Assembly: GCF_004342685.1 (NCBI RefSeq)
Contig: NZ_SMBZ01000011.1
Span: forward strand, 1-64,000
Reading direction: 5' to 3'
Source: Sphingobacterium alimentarium
GTDB taxonomy: Bacteria; Bacteroidota; Bacteroidia; Sphingobacteriales; Sphingobacteriaceae
Length of the DNA: 64,000 bases
Shown: positions 33,755 through 42,200 of the stretch, piece by piece
Layout of the letters: each line of letters opens with the position of its first letter
Position numbering within the stretch: the first letter of the stretch is position 1
Made by a program: the position numbers and the translations under genes
Notes under the pieces: generated by a model
The model's database searches: none
What the model was told of the DNA's origin: nothing
What the model saw: the letters and a program-made list of their open reading frames with translations, nothing else

Positions 33755-34318
33755 TTATTTCCTTTTCTTATCTAAAGTTTTTAATTCTGCTGTACCAATT
33801 ACTTGAAAATTGAAAGTTTGAGTAACCTTTTGATCACCAACATTAACTACCATAATTAATTTTTCTATTGGTCTAGCCTCCCCAGCTTTGAAGGCTTTGT
33901 TTGCTCGCTTGTTGCTGAGCATTGGTCTTATAAAATTAAAATCTCTTGAATGTAGTGATTTAGTAATTTTTGTGCCGGGAGCTATTATATCGTTTGGGAT
34001 TTCAGCATTGATTTCTTTCATGTAAGTTACTTCTGGAATAACCCTAGAGGTAGTGCCATCTACGGCGAAATATGAATCGGAATAATTAACTGTAGTCATC
34101 ACATCAGAATTGTTATGAATTTCCAGCGTTATATAGGTATCTGTAAGATGTTTTATTTTAAATAATACGTTTTTATTTTCGATTTCATATCCCTTAGGAT
34201 CTTGACCTTCTATAGATACACGAAATGTACGCATCAGTTGGCGCCCGTTTTCGTTAACCTCTTGAGCAAATGCAGTAAGTGAAGTTAAAATGAGTATAAT
34301 AGTAAAGAGGTGTTTCAT
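33755..34318 (-). CDS. Secreted accessory protein
   Basis: 187 residues with a clear signal peptide (MKHLFTIILILTSLTAFAQ, cut after FAQ) and a beta-rich domain with no family recognised. Opposite orientation to the late genes and in an accessory slot between the tail genes, so probably a lysogenic conversion gene made from its own promoter. Confidence 0.65.
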   Translation of the reverse strand: MKHLFTIILILTSLTAFAQEVNENGRQLMRTFRVSIEGQDPKGYEIENKNVLFKIKHLTDTYITLEIHNNSDVMTTVNYSDSYFAVDGTTSRVIPEVTYMKEINAEIPNDIIAPGTKITKSLHSRDFNFIRPMLSNKRANKAFKAGEARPIEKLIMVVNVGDQKVTQTFNFQVIGTAELKTLDKKRK

Positions 34319-34418
34319 ACATCTAATTTATAGAGTAAATATAGTAATAAGCTTTGAAATAGAATGGGGAATCATCCAGGGGTAGTATTAAATTAAGCAC
34401 ATTTAATGTGCGTCCTCC

Positions 34419-34772
34419 TCAAAACCTTCTCAATCCCCTGGGTTTAATAATTTCAACCTTATTATACTCTTCGAGATCAGATTTTTTATAATATTTTTTA
34501 GTGCCAATTTTACGGTACGGGATTATTCCTTCACGCTTCCATCTATGCAATGTGCTACTTGTAATCTTAAGAAACTTTACAGCTTCATCAAAAGTTAAAA
34601 GCTCGTCATGATTTTCATTGTTATTTTCATTGCTAACTACACTTAAACGCTCCTTAATAGAAATAATTTCAGCCTCTAATCTCTTTACTGTTTTTAGAAT
34701 CACTTCTACAGCTGCAGGCAGAGTATCGAAAGTGATATTTTCGAAATCGTTGTTGTCTTTATTAATTTCCAT
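34419..34772 (-). CDS. HTH_17/excisionase-type DNA-binding protein
   Basis: 117 residues. N-terminal coiled coil (about 20-50), then LLTFDEAVKFLKITSSTLHRWKREGIIPYRKIGTKKYYKKSDLEEY, a standard winged HTH of the MerR/excisionase type. Isolated minus-strand gene in the accessory region. Confidence 0.75.
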   Translation of the reverse strand: MEINKDNNDFENITFDTLPAAVEVILKTVKRLEAEIISIKERLSVVSNENNNENHDELLTFDEAVKFLKITSSTLHRWKREGIIPYRKIGTKKYYKKSDLEEYNKVEIIKPRGLRRF

Positions 34773-35017
34773 GATGCAATATTTATGAAATACTAACCAC
34801 TTCGTCGATAATTATTTTCTCTAGTAAATTTAATTGCATTGTAAGTTCCATGGTGTTCATTTTTTTTGGTTATATATTAATTGCAATTTAATATCTTAAG
34901 AGAAGATATAAGGACGAGACTGTAAGAATACATATTCCCAGAATGTTAAAAAATGCTAATGTAATACCACTTCTGGCAATTTATGGGTAAATTGAGAAAT
35001 AAATAAATTGAAGAACT

Positions 35018-35305
35018 ATGAAATGTCCTAACTGTGATGAAACGCTATTAATGACGGTACGTCAAAATGTTGAAATTGATTATTGTCCTAAATGCAGAGG
35101 TATTTGGTTAGATAAAGGAGAACTGGATAAATTATTGGAATATTCTGATAGTCAAAGTACAGAGGTGAATTATAGTAGAAATCAGTCTTTTGATGACGAT
35201 CGAAGGACTCATCCACAAGAGTACGATAGAGACGATAGATATTCCCACCCACAGCATAGAAAGAAAAAGAAATCTTTCCTATCTGATTTTTTTGATTTTG
35301 ATTAA
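35018..35305 (+). CDS. zf-TFIIB-type zinc ribbon protein
   Basis: 95 residues. CPNCDETLLMTVRQNVEIDYCPKCRGIWLDKGELDKLL is the zf-TFIIB pattern; the tail is rich in Asp/Arg/His/Lys. Widely found, function unknown. Followed by a good terminator. Confidence 0.85.
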   Translation: MKCPNCDETLLMTVRQNVEIDYCPKCRGIWLDKGELDKLLEYSDSQSTEVNYSRNQSFDDDRRTHPQEYDRDDRYSHPQHRKKKKSFLSDFFDFD

Positions 35306-35340
35306 GATTTAAATATTCTACAATTGTGTTAATAGTATTG

Positions 35341-35371
35341 AGCCCATATCGATTAGGATGTGGGCTTTTTT
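35341..35371 (+). terminator. Terminator after the zinc-ribbon gene
   Basis: AGCCCA / TGGGCT with a 14-nt loop and TTTTTT. An apparent open frame beginning inside this hairpin (35358-35543) is rejected. Confidence 0.7.
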
Positions 35372-35593
35372 AATTAGTGGTGGGTTGATGGTAATATTGG
35401 GAGGGGGATTTTTAGGTGCACGTGGCTTAGGATTGGTTTTTATGGTGAATGAAAGGTTAATGCAAAACTTAAGTTTGATTATAGATATTGTTTTTGCTAT
35501 ATATAATTTATATCTTGTCGAAGTCAGATTTATAAAATATTGATGATATAGGGCTTATCAATTATTAAGGATTAACCAATAAAAAATTAACCA

Positions 35594-35971
35594 GTGACCA
35601 CCTTTAATAATAAAGAAATTCATCAAACTGTATACATTAATGGAAAAATTAATATTAATCCATCTATTACAATTTTACATACCCCGTACTTGCTCGAGAA
35701 GTATGATTTTGATAAAGTTATAAACGGAAAGCATTTCTTTAGTGATCTTAGTACAGTACTAAAAGGAATATGGATTGGACTTACAATAAACACCGTTGCA
35801 AAATTTATAGGTAATTTAGTTGATAAAAATATTTCTTTCGATAAGTGGGAAGTTTATGCAGTTTTAATTTCATTGTTTTGCTATTTTATCTGCTTGATAA
35901 TAGAAAGGTTTATACCCACGGAAAGAAAAAGAATTATTAATGATATTAAATCACATTTCAACATTAAATAG
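35594..35971 (+). CDS. Two-TM protein, first gene of accessory cassette B
   Basis: 125 residues from a GTG start (no ATG in a suitable place). Two membrane helices (about 55-72 and 87-104) and basic C-terminus (PTERKRIINDIKSHFNIK) like cassette A (EKSELVNKIKEHFKN). Two bp before its partner. AT-rich. Structural parallel of the 26651 protein, though sequence identity is low. Confidence 0.62.
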   Translation: MTTFNNKEIHQTVYINGKININPSITILHTPYLLEKYDFDKVINGKHFFSDLSTVLKGIWIGLTINTVAKFIGNLVDKNISFDKWEVYAVLISLFCYFICLIIERFIPTERKRIINDIKSHFNIK

Positions 35972-35973
35972 CA

Positions 35974-36420
35974 ATGGAAACCGCTCTGTCAAATTATATT
36001 CAAAATTATTCTCCATTAGAAGAGTTGATTATCTGTTCAAATAAAATTATAGGAGGAGGGCAATTAATTAAAATTCAAGACTATTCACCTTTAGTTGTGG
36101 GTCGTGGAGAAATCCCTCTAATTTGGTTAAATGTAAAAAATAACAATAAAATAATAGAATTAATAAAAGAAAATAAAAGCTTTAATTCTAATCTTAATGT
36201 TGAAAAAAGCATTACAAACAGAACGACTATAATAAAAGTTAATAACAGCATAATTATACACGCAAAAATGCGTGAAGAAAATTCTTGTATAATTTCCAAA
36301 ATAGATTTAAGACCAATAGGACTTGACATAGTTGGGGATTCACAAAAATTAAAAATTGCTGGGAATACCCTTTCGGGAAATACATTTTCTGGAGCGCAAT
36401 ACTTAATTGGTATGGAATAA
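35974..36420 (+). CDS. Soluble partner protein, cassette B
   Basis: 148 residues; paralogue of the 27057 protein by its C-terminal IDLRPIG-IVGD--LKIAGNTLSGNTF block. Unknown function. Followed by a terminator, so this is again a closed two-gene unit. Confidence 0.65.
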   Translation: METALSNYIQNYSPLEELIICSNKIIGGGQLIKIQDYSPLVVGRGEIPLIWLNVKNNNKIIELIKENKSFNSNLNVEKSITNRTTIIKVNNSIIIHAKMREENSCIISKIDLRPIGLDIVGDSQKLKIAGNTLSGNTFSGAQYLIGME

Positions 36421-36464
36421 AATTATATATATTATTCCAATTGAATAATAATTAAAATATATTC

Positions 36465-36494
36465 AAGCCCCTTCCTTAATTGGTAGGGGCTTTC
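36465..36494 (+). terminator. Terminator closing cassette B
   Basis: AAGCCCCT / AGGGGCTT with a 12-nt loop followed by TTC. Confidence 0.7.
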
Positions 36495-36525
36495 TAAATT
36501 ATATTGTGAGATCCACTTAGTTAAT

Positions 36526-37017
36526 TTATAATTTATTTTTACTGTTTCCAAATATTAATTTCGATATCAAAAACAGGGAGTATATTATATCATACATAGC
36601 GTAAGAAGAAATTATAAAAAGAAATACGTTTAGTGTTTTTGGTATTTCTAAATATTCTACATCCATGCCAAAGGGATTTTGAGTTGTGCCTAAAAGAGCA
36701 GATACAAATACGAATACAATTGAAAAAAACATTACTTTTATATTATCTTCTATTTCAGAAAACATGTCTTTTAAGTAATTTTTTATAACTACCTTTTTCT
36801 TCTTATCTCTAAATTTCAGTAAATTTATACTTTTGTAAACATCTTTTATTATTGTTAAACCAAAGGTATACAATGTTAAAGAAAACCCTAATAATACTCC
36901 AATAAAAGTTATTAACTCAGTGGTTTCGAAAAACTTAACATCCCTTATCCCAGTGTAATTAACTAGAATAATTGATAATAACATTCCTAAAAATAAAAAG
37001 ATTATTGTTTTTTTCAT
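36526..37017 (-). CDS. Four-TM membrane protein, partner of 37014
   Basis: 163 residues with four hydrophobic helices (about 5-22, 33-58, 93-112 and 128-153). Overlaps the 37014 gene by 4 bp (ATGA), so the two are translationally coupled. About 27 percent GC in a 60-base line counted nearby, well below the structural genes. A soluble-plus-membrane pair in an accessory slot is a common shape of abortive-infection systems; this role is inferred. Confidence 0.62.
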   Translation of the reverse strand: MKKTIIFLFLGMLLSIILVNYTGIRDVKFFETTELITFIGVLLGFSLTLYTFGLTIIKDVYKSINLLKFRDKKKKVVIKNYLKDMFSEIEDNIKVMFFSIVFVFVSALLGTTQNPFGMDVEYLEIPKTLNVFLFIISSYAMYDIIYSLFLISKLIFGNSKNKL

Positions 37018-37904
37018 TCCCTAGTCTTCAACGTACTTATTTTCTCAATTTTATCTTTTACATATTCTTTAGATTCAGTGCTTGAAAAATTATCACTGAT
37101 ATCCAAATTTGTTGAAAATTTATCATCCGAACTTTTAAAATACCTAAACTTTTCATTAGCAATTATTTTAAATTTCATCATATATTGCCCACCAACTTCT
37201 CTTATGTAATCAATAAATTTACCCAGCCCATTTTCATCAACATTTAATTCCCCCTTAGAGTTCTTAAATGATATATCCAATTCGTCATTGTTTGTTTCAT
37301 TATGAATAATTTTAAGAATTTGTTGTGCCTTTTTTTTACCAAAAAAAGCCATGTTTGGCGCATTTAATTCAAGCTTTATATCATATATTAGTTCCGCATT
37401 ATTAACCACATTCCAGAATTTGTCTGGTGTTGCTAAAGGGAAAATATTAATAATATAACTTTTACTATTTATTTTCTCATTTAAATAGTATTTAAGCAAC
37501 TTGCTTACTGTCAGAGTATTTGCAAACACACTTTTATTTGATTCAATCAAAACTATTTGATGAATTTGATCAATTATTAAATAAACAAATTTAGGTTCAG
37601 TTATACCTCTTCGAACAATATCATTTTCAACCTCTTCATTTATAAAATTATTACTTTCTCTTGCAAATTTTAAAAAATATAAATTCTCATAAGTATCTAT
37701 TCCGGTGAAGATATATTTGGAATCAGAATTATCCCATGTAATTTTTTTTGCTTCTTTTAAATTATTTAAAACTTCCTTAACTAGCTGCTCTTTATTGATT
37801 TCTTCACCGAATAAATCGTATTGAGAACTATTTTTCGTTATTAAATAACGAAATGCAAAAAATGTTCTTTCCATATAATTAGCATAACATAGTTGGTTAT
37901 TCAA
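37014..37904 (-). CDS. Accessory soluble protein, candidate sensor of a two-gene exclusion system
   Basis: 296 residues, no family recognised with confidence. Mixed alpha/beta; hydrophobic strands KFVYLIIDQIHQIVLIES and SYIINIFPLAT, then a more charged C-terminus. An internal start at residue 11 (MERTFFAFRYLIT, 37874) looks natural too. Upstream gene of the pair with the four-TM protein; both are oriented against the late genes, so probably expressed in the lysogen. Confidence 0.6.
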   Translation of the reverse strand: MNNQLCYANYMERTFFAFRYLITKNSSQYDLFGEEINKEQLVKEVLNNLKEAKKITWDNSDSKYIFTGIDTYENLYFLKFARESNNFINEEVENDIVRRGITEPKFVYLIIDQIHQIVLIESNKSVFANTLTVSKLLKYYLNEKINSKSYIINIFPLATPDKFWNVVNNAELIYDIKLELNAPNMAFFGKKKAQQILKIIHNETNNDELDISFKNSKGELNVDENGLGKFIDYIREVGGQYMMKFKIIANEKFRYFKSSDDKFSTNLDISDNFSSTESKEYVKDKIEKISTLKTRE

Positions 37905-37939
37905 TATTACAAAAAAATAAATAAATGGAATGCATTTTT

Positions 37940-37975
37940 AAAAAACCGCTCATATCACCTGGCGATGTTGAGCGG
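37940..37975 (-). terminator. Terminator of the tRNA-like/tmRNA operon
   Basis: On the minus strand CCGCTCA ... TGAGCGG followed by TTTTTT (37945-37940). It closes the RNA operon that begins at about 39140. Confidence 0.75.
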
Positions 37976-38019
37976 CTACTAACCAATTATAAACCTAAAT
38001 TATGAAAAGACTTTAAAGT

Positions 38020-38304
38020 AAGGGTGATATAGCACACCCTTGAAGCTTGTTAGGCTACAGCTCTAAGCTGAGAACCAAACATGTTTTTAACGTTGCCGTT
38101 TGTTGTTTAAAAAATACTCAATAATACCTAGTTACGTCATGTCAATTCCAAGCATCCCCAATGGCGAATGTAGGCTGTAGCATTCGGCTACTATTACACT
38201 TTACGCTACCTACTGAAAGCTACGTTTAGCTTTTTGTGGAGATGGAGGGAGTCGAACCCTCGTCCATTTACGCTTTAAATATTATGTCAATGTACTTTTC
38301 GCAG
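38020..38304 (-). ncRNA. ssrA: Circularly permuted two-piece tmRNA
   Basis: The acceptor piece comes first: T-stem GAGGG/CCCTC with loop TTCGACT, then CATCTCC (38244-38238) and A73. After about 77 nt comes the coding piece with GGGGATG (38159-38153), which pairs with CATCTCC over 7 bp, then TGGAATTGACA, the conserved tmRNA D-region motif. UAGGUAUUAU (38130-38121) pairs with AUAAUAUUUA (38285-38276), extended by GUAUUUU/AAAAGUAC: the P2 helix. The tag frame GNVKNMFGSQLRAVA runs 38097-38053 with stop TAA 38052-38050. The spacer folds (GTAGC/GCTAC). CCA is not encoded. It would tag and release stalled ribosomes. Confidence 0.82.
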
Positions 38305-38374
38305 ACGATATGAGACTCGAACTCATGACCTATCGGATAAATCCAGATGCTCTAACCAACTGAGCTAATCGTCT
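38302..38374 (-). tRNA. tRNA-like RNA 4, Lys-like with abnormal anticodon loop
   Basis: Perfect acceptor AGACGAT/ATCGTCT, D arm GCTC...GAGC, T arm ATGAG-TTCGAGT-CTCAT. The anticodon arm reads ATCTG-GATTTAT-CCGAT: one stem mismatch, position 26 missing and A instead of U at position 33. It can also fold with a bulged T and a 6-nt loop. The body resembles tRNA-Lys; UUU would be the anticodon, but the loop is unlike a working tRNA. Directly precedes the tmRNA acceptor piece. Confidence 0.65.
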
Positions 38375-38453
38375 ATTTAAACCACCCAACATAGTAAACT
38401 AACAGGGTGGTAGCCTATCCCTTGTGAACGTCTTCTCAGGGGTTGCATTTCCG

Positions 38454-38551
38454 TTGAGGTGACAGGATTCGAACCTATACGATTAACACCTCATCTCTAC
38501 AACCAACTCGTTAATCTTTCCCTTAGCGTCTACCAATTCCGCCATCTCTCC
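38454..38551 (-). ncRNA. tRNA-like RNA 3, Leu-like 5' half with acceptor/T-arm minihelix
   Basis: The 5' part GGAGAGATGGCGGAATTGG...GACGC is the start of a class II tRNA-Leu, but it does not pair with the 3' acceptor strand CACCTCA. That strand pairs perfectly with TGAGGTG at 38493-38487, only 8 nt before the T arm (ATAGG-TTCGAAT-CCTGT), giving an acceptor plus T-arm minihelix. GATTAAC/GTTAATC can form another stem. No normal anticodon arm is visible. Either a decayed tRNA-Leu or a minimal tRNA-like RNA. Confidence 0.5.
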
Positions 38552-38555
38552 ATTT

Positions 38556-38660
38556 TCAAGCAGATAAAAGAACGATTTTGGAATAACCTGCTTTAGTTGT
38601 AATTAAAAATTCTTTAAGGCTCTTTGCTACTAATTCTATATTTCTTGATTTGAAAACCAT
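38556..38660 (-). CDS. Possible 34-residue protein within the RNA operon
   Basis: MVFKSRNIELVAKSLKEFLI... , amphipathic and basic, between tRNA-like RNAs 2 and 3. Nothing recognised; the only support is its clean frame in a region with no other explanation. Confidence 0.25.
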   Translation of the reverse strand: MVFKSRNIELVAKSLKEFLITTKAGYSKIVLLSA

Positions 38661-38679
38661 TAGTGCTATAATTTTACGA

Positions 38680-38745
38680 TCACCCTCCACTAACCGAGAC
38701 CAACAAACTTTTTTCAAGAGCATCAGCAATACTATTAATCGCCAT
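38680..38745 (-). CDS. Possible 21-residue peptide within the RNA operon
   Basis: MAINSIADALEKSLLVSVSGG, an amphipathic helix-like peptide, 19 bp upstream of the 34-residue frame. Low support. Confidence 0.22.
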   Translation of the reverse strand: MAINSIADALEKSLLVSVSGG

Positions 38746-38797
38746 CTTTCAAATCAATACTTTAAAGAACCAAGAGCCTTTCTCTCAATAAGCGTTG

Positions 38798-38865
38798 TGG
38801 AGAAGAGTGGATTCGAACCACTGACCTGAGTGCCCTCTGCTCTAGCCTGACTGAGCTACTTCCCC
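38798..38865 (-). tRNA. tRNA-like RNA 2 with a miniature anticodon arm
   Basis: Acceptor GGGGAAG/CTTCTCC (one GU), U8-A9, D arm GCTC...GAGC, T arm AGTGG-TTCGAAT-CCACT, variable AGGTC and A73 are all canonical. Where a 17-nt anticodon arm belongs there are only 10 nt, GAG-GGCA-CTC: three pairs and a 4-nt loop. The RNA is 68 nt and has no readable anticodon. CCA not encoded. Confidence 0.65.
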
Positions 38866-38924
38866 AAATTATGCTGGCTATCTCATGACCACCAGCATCT
38901 AACCAATTAACCTAAATTATGAAG

Positions 38925-38977
38925 TGGAGCGCAACGGTTTCGAACCGACACCACCTGCCCATATGCAGTAGCATCCC
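38925..38977 (-). ncRNA. tRNA-like RNA 1, 53-nt three-armed form
   Basis: Acceptor GGGATGC/GCGCTCC (one mismatch, two GU), then TA, a single arm CTGC-ATATGG-GCAG, 5 nt, and T arm GTCGG-TTCGAAA-CCGTT (one mismatch), A73. One whole arm of a normal tRNA is absent. Upstream (39115-38980) are three further hairpins (ACCCAA/TTGGGT, ACACyAGCG/CGCT..TGGTGT and GCCAAAAT/ATTTTGGC), so the mature RNA may be longer. Confidence 0.5.
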
Positions 38978-39142
38978 ATTAAAACAAGCCAAAATATATA
39001 AGAACGAATAATCTTGAATTTTGGCTTAACACCAGCATAGCGTTTTATTCGCTAGTGTCTTATTTCTTACACCCAACCGACTACGTGTCGTTAATCTTCT
39101 CGAAAATTGGGTATGTTTTATTCCAGAATCAAATTCGATAAG

Positions 39143-39182
39143 CAATATTATAAATAAATATTAAGTAATCCAAATAGATTAT
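39143..39182 (-). promoter_or_regulatory. Palindrome-promoter, site 5 (tRNA-like/tmRNA operon)
   Basis: Palindrome GTAATCCAAATAGATTAT (39165-39182 on plus). On the minus strand TTTG (39174-39171), 20-bp spacer, TAATATTG (39150-39143). Points leftward into the RNA operon. Confidence 0.7.
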
Positions 39183-39259
39183 TTAATATTTTGTAATTAG
39201 TTTATTTACAGAATAGAATAGTTTAGTTCAAATATGGCTTAAAGTACCTTTGAAAGAGT

Positions 39260-42200
39260 ATGGCGGAGGTAAAATTTAAGTTTGTTGGTGATGATTCGGA
39301 GCTAAGAAAAAAGCTTGCTAATCTTTCTAAAATTCAATCAGAAATGACTGATAAGTTTAGTAAAGATTTGAATGAAGCTCTTTCAAATTCAAAATCTCAG
39401 GTCTTTAAAGATATTACTAAAGAGGCTGCGAATGCTGCAATACAAACGGAACGCCTAAATAAAATTGCTGCGAATAAAGCTATTGTTAATGCCAAGCTTG
39501 AACAGATTGAATCTATTCGTCGATTGCGCGAGGAACGATCAAAAGAAATTTCAGAATTAAATAACCTGAAAAAAGTAGAGCAAGAGCATAAAGCTAATCT
39601 TGCATTACAAAAAAATGAGGTACAGTCCTTAATTCAGCAGGAAAAGGAGCTAAACCTTCAATACAAAAAAGGTCAAATTGCTTCTCAAGAATATAATAGA
39701 ATCCTTAAAGAACAAGCTGAAGAAAGACGAAAAGCCAATCAAGCAGAGAAGGAAGCTGAAAAAGCTCTAAAAGCTTCAGAAAAGGCAAGAAAAGACGCCG
39801 AGCGCGAAGCTGCAAAACAAGCAAAAGAAACAGAGAAGCGGAAAAAACAATTAGAGCAGGAGAGTAGCGAGTATTACAAATTAAACAAAGCCCTTGGTGC
39901 TGTACGAAAAGAAGCAAAAGACGTGTTAGCAGAAATGTTCCGTATGGAGCGTCAAGGTCATGCAAATACGCTTGGTTATGAAGCTTTACGTAAGAAATCT
40001 GAAGGAATTACCAGACAAACACAACTCTTAGATCAGGGAATTAAAAAAATTGATGCTAGCCTTGGTTTACATCAACGTAATGTTGGTAATTATGGGAGCG
40101 CAATTGAATTGCTAGGACCTCAATTTGAGTCTATTAATCAAAAACTTTCTTTGTTTGGAACTTCTATTGATGATTTAGCTAGTAAGCCAAATTCATTTAA
40201 AGAACTAGGAACTGCAGTTGCAGGATTAGGCAAACAGCTATGGGCTTTAGTCATGACCCCAGTTGGAGCTTTTGTAGCTGCATTGGGAGCCATTTTCGCG
40301 TTATACCAGTCCAACAAACAAACAGTAATAGATTTTAATGCAGGCCTTCGTGACGTTTCTAAAACTACTGGAATAGCTGGTGACGATTTAAATGATTTCG
40401 GTGATGCAATCATTGATTTGTCAATGAAACTAAAAGTAATTGATGCTTCTAAATTACTAGAATATGCAACTATTGCCGGTCAGTTAGGTATTAAAGGTCG
40501 AGCTGATATACTTGCTTTTACTGAAGCATTAGCTATGCTTGAGACAGCGTCAGATATTTCCGGTGAAGAGGGAGGCAGAGAAATTGCGAGAATGCTTACC
40601 CTGGTAGATGGTGGCGTTCAAAATGTAAAGCAATTTGGAGACGAGATTGTTAATCTTGGTAATAATTTCGCTGCGACTGAAAAGGAAATTCTTTCTAACG
40701 CTGAGCAGATCGCTCAAAACGTAGGTATCTATAAAATAGGACGTCAGGATGTATTAGCATTTGCTACAGCGACAAAAGCAGTCGGTTTAGAAGCAGAATT
40801 AGTCGGGTCTACCTTCTCTCGTACTTTAGGTGAATTTGAGAAAACTATACGTTCTGGTAAAGGTGTAGCTGACTTGCTTAAAGTAATAGGAGGAACATCT
40901 GCTGAGCTATCTAAGCGCTTTAAAGACGATGCTGCAGGTGTATTTGTTGATTATGTACGCGGCCTAAATGAAATTAATAAATCAGGTGGATCGGTTAATG
41001 AAGCTTTAGAACGTACAGGAATAATTGCTGTGCGTGACCAGCGTGTCATCGCTTCTCTTGCAACCAATGGATATGATGTACTTACCGATGCTTTAGAAAA
41101 AGTAACTACCGCTCAAGGGGCTATGCAAGCAGAGTTTGAGAATGGAGCAGGAAAACTCGAACAACAATCAAAACGCATGGGCATCGCCTGGGACAACTTC
41201 GTGCTTAGCATCGAAAATGGTGAGGGTGCTATCGGTAGATCTGTTGTTGCTATTACAGGATTTTTCGCTAGCCTCCTGGATCAAATAAATAAGACGTTCA
41301 ATCCGACATCAATAGATGAGTTTTTAGCCAGGCTTACAAGTTTTGAAAAGGCTGATAAAATCAGGGAATTGAATATTGCATTCGATACAGGTAGTAAATC
41401 ACTTAATAGTTTAACTAATACAACTCCGAATTCTTCTAATATTAATAATCTTCTTAAGGAAACAGAGTCATCCATAAAAACTATTTCTGAAGCTTATAAT
41501 AAATATAAAGATGATGTTAATAAGGGGTTATTAACTGAAAGCGGAAAGGCAAGTCTAAAGGATTATGAAAACTTATTAAATAATCTTGCCTCTAAACAAT
41601 ATCAGCTTAAATTATTAGGAGCAGGAAAAGAAGCAAATAAATCGCCAGTAAAAACATTTGAGGAAACGGAATCGGAAAAACGCAAGAGAGAATCTGATCA
41701 GAAAGCAGCTGAACGCAAAGCCGAACAGGCACGCCGGGCTGTAGAAAGTCAACGCTCCCTGCAAGGAAAAATTGACGCCTTAGCAAATCAATCTACACGA
41801 AATCAATTAAGCCGTGATGAAGAAGAAATCGAGTCTATAAAAGACAAATACGCTAAGATGCGTGAAGAGGTCCGTAAGTTTTATGCTGATCCCAAGAATA
41901 AAGGCTTGAAAGTCGATGAAGGAAAGTTAAAGCAAGCTGAATCATTTGAAATTAGTGAGGCCAAAACACGTCAAGGTACAACCGCATTGATGAAGCAGCT
42001 TAATGAGCAAAAAGCCATCTACGATCAATATAATGCTTATGTAGAGCAAAATGGTATTGATGCTGCTGAAAGGATGTTTGGAGAACAAGCTGATTTAGCG
42101 AAGGATTATAGAGATAAGCTTCAAAGAGAATATTTAGCCATAGCTTCATTACAAAAATCGGCTGCCCTTGCGCCTTTTACTGGGGTAAATATTAAGTTAA

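Noticed and set aside
35358-35543. Open frame MWAFLISGGLMVILGG...
   Set aside because: It begins inside a terminator hairpin and its T-run, reads as random hydrophobic translation of AT-rich DNA and has no promoter or partner.
38454-38551. Functional tRNA-Leu
   Set aside because: The 5' and 3' acceptor strands do not pair and no normal anticodon arm can be drawn, although the D region is strongly Leu-like.
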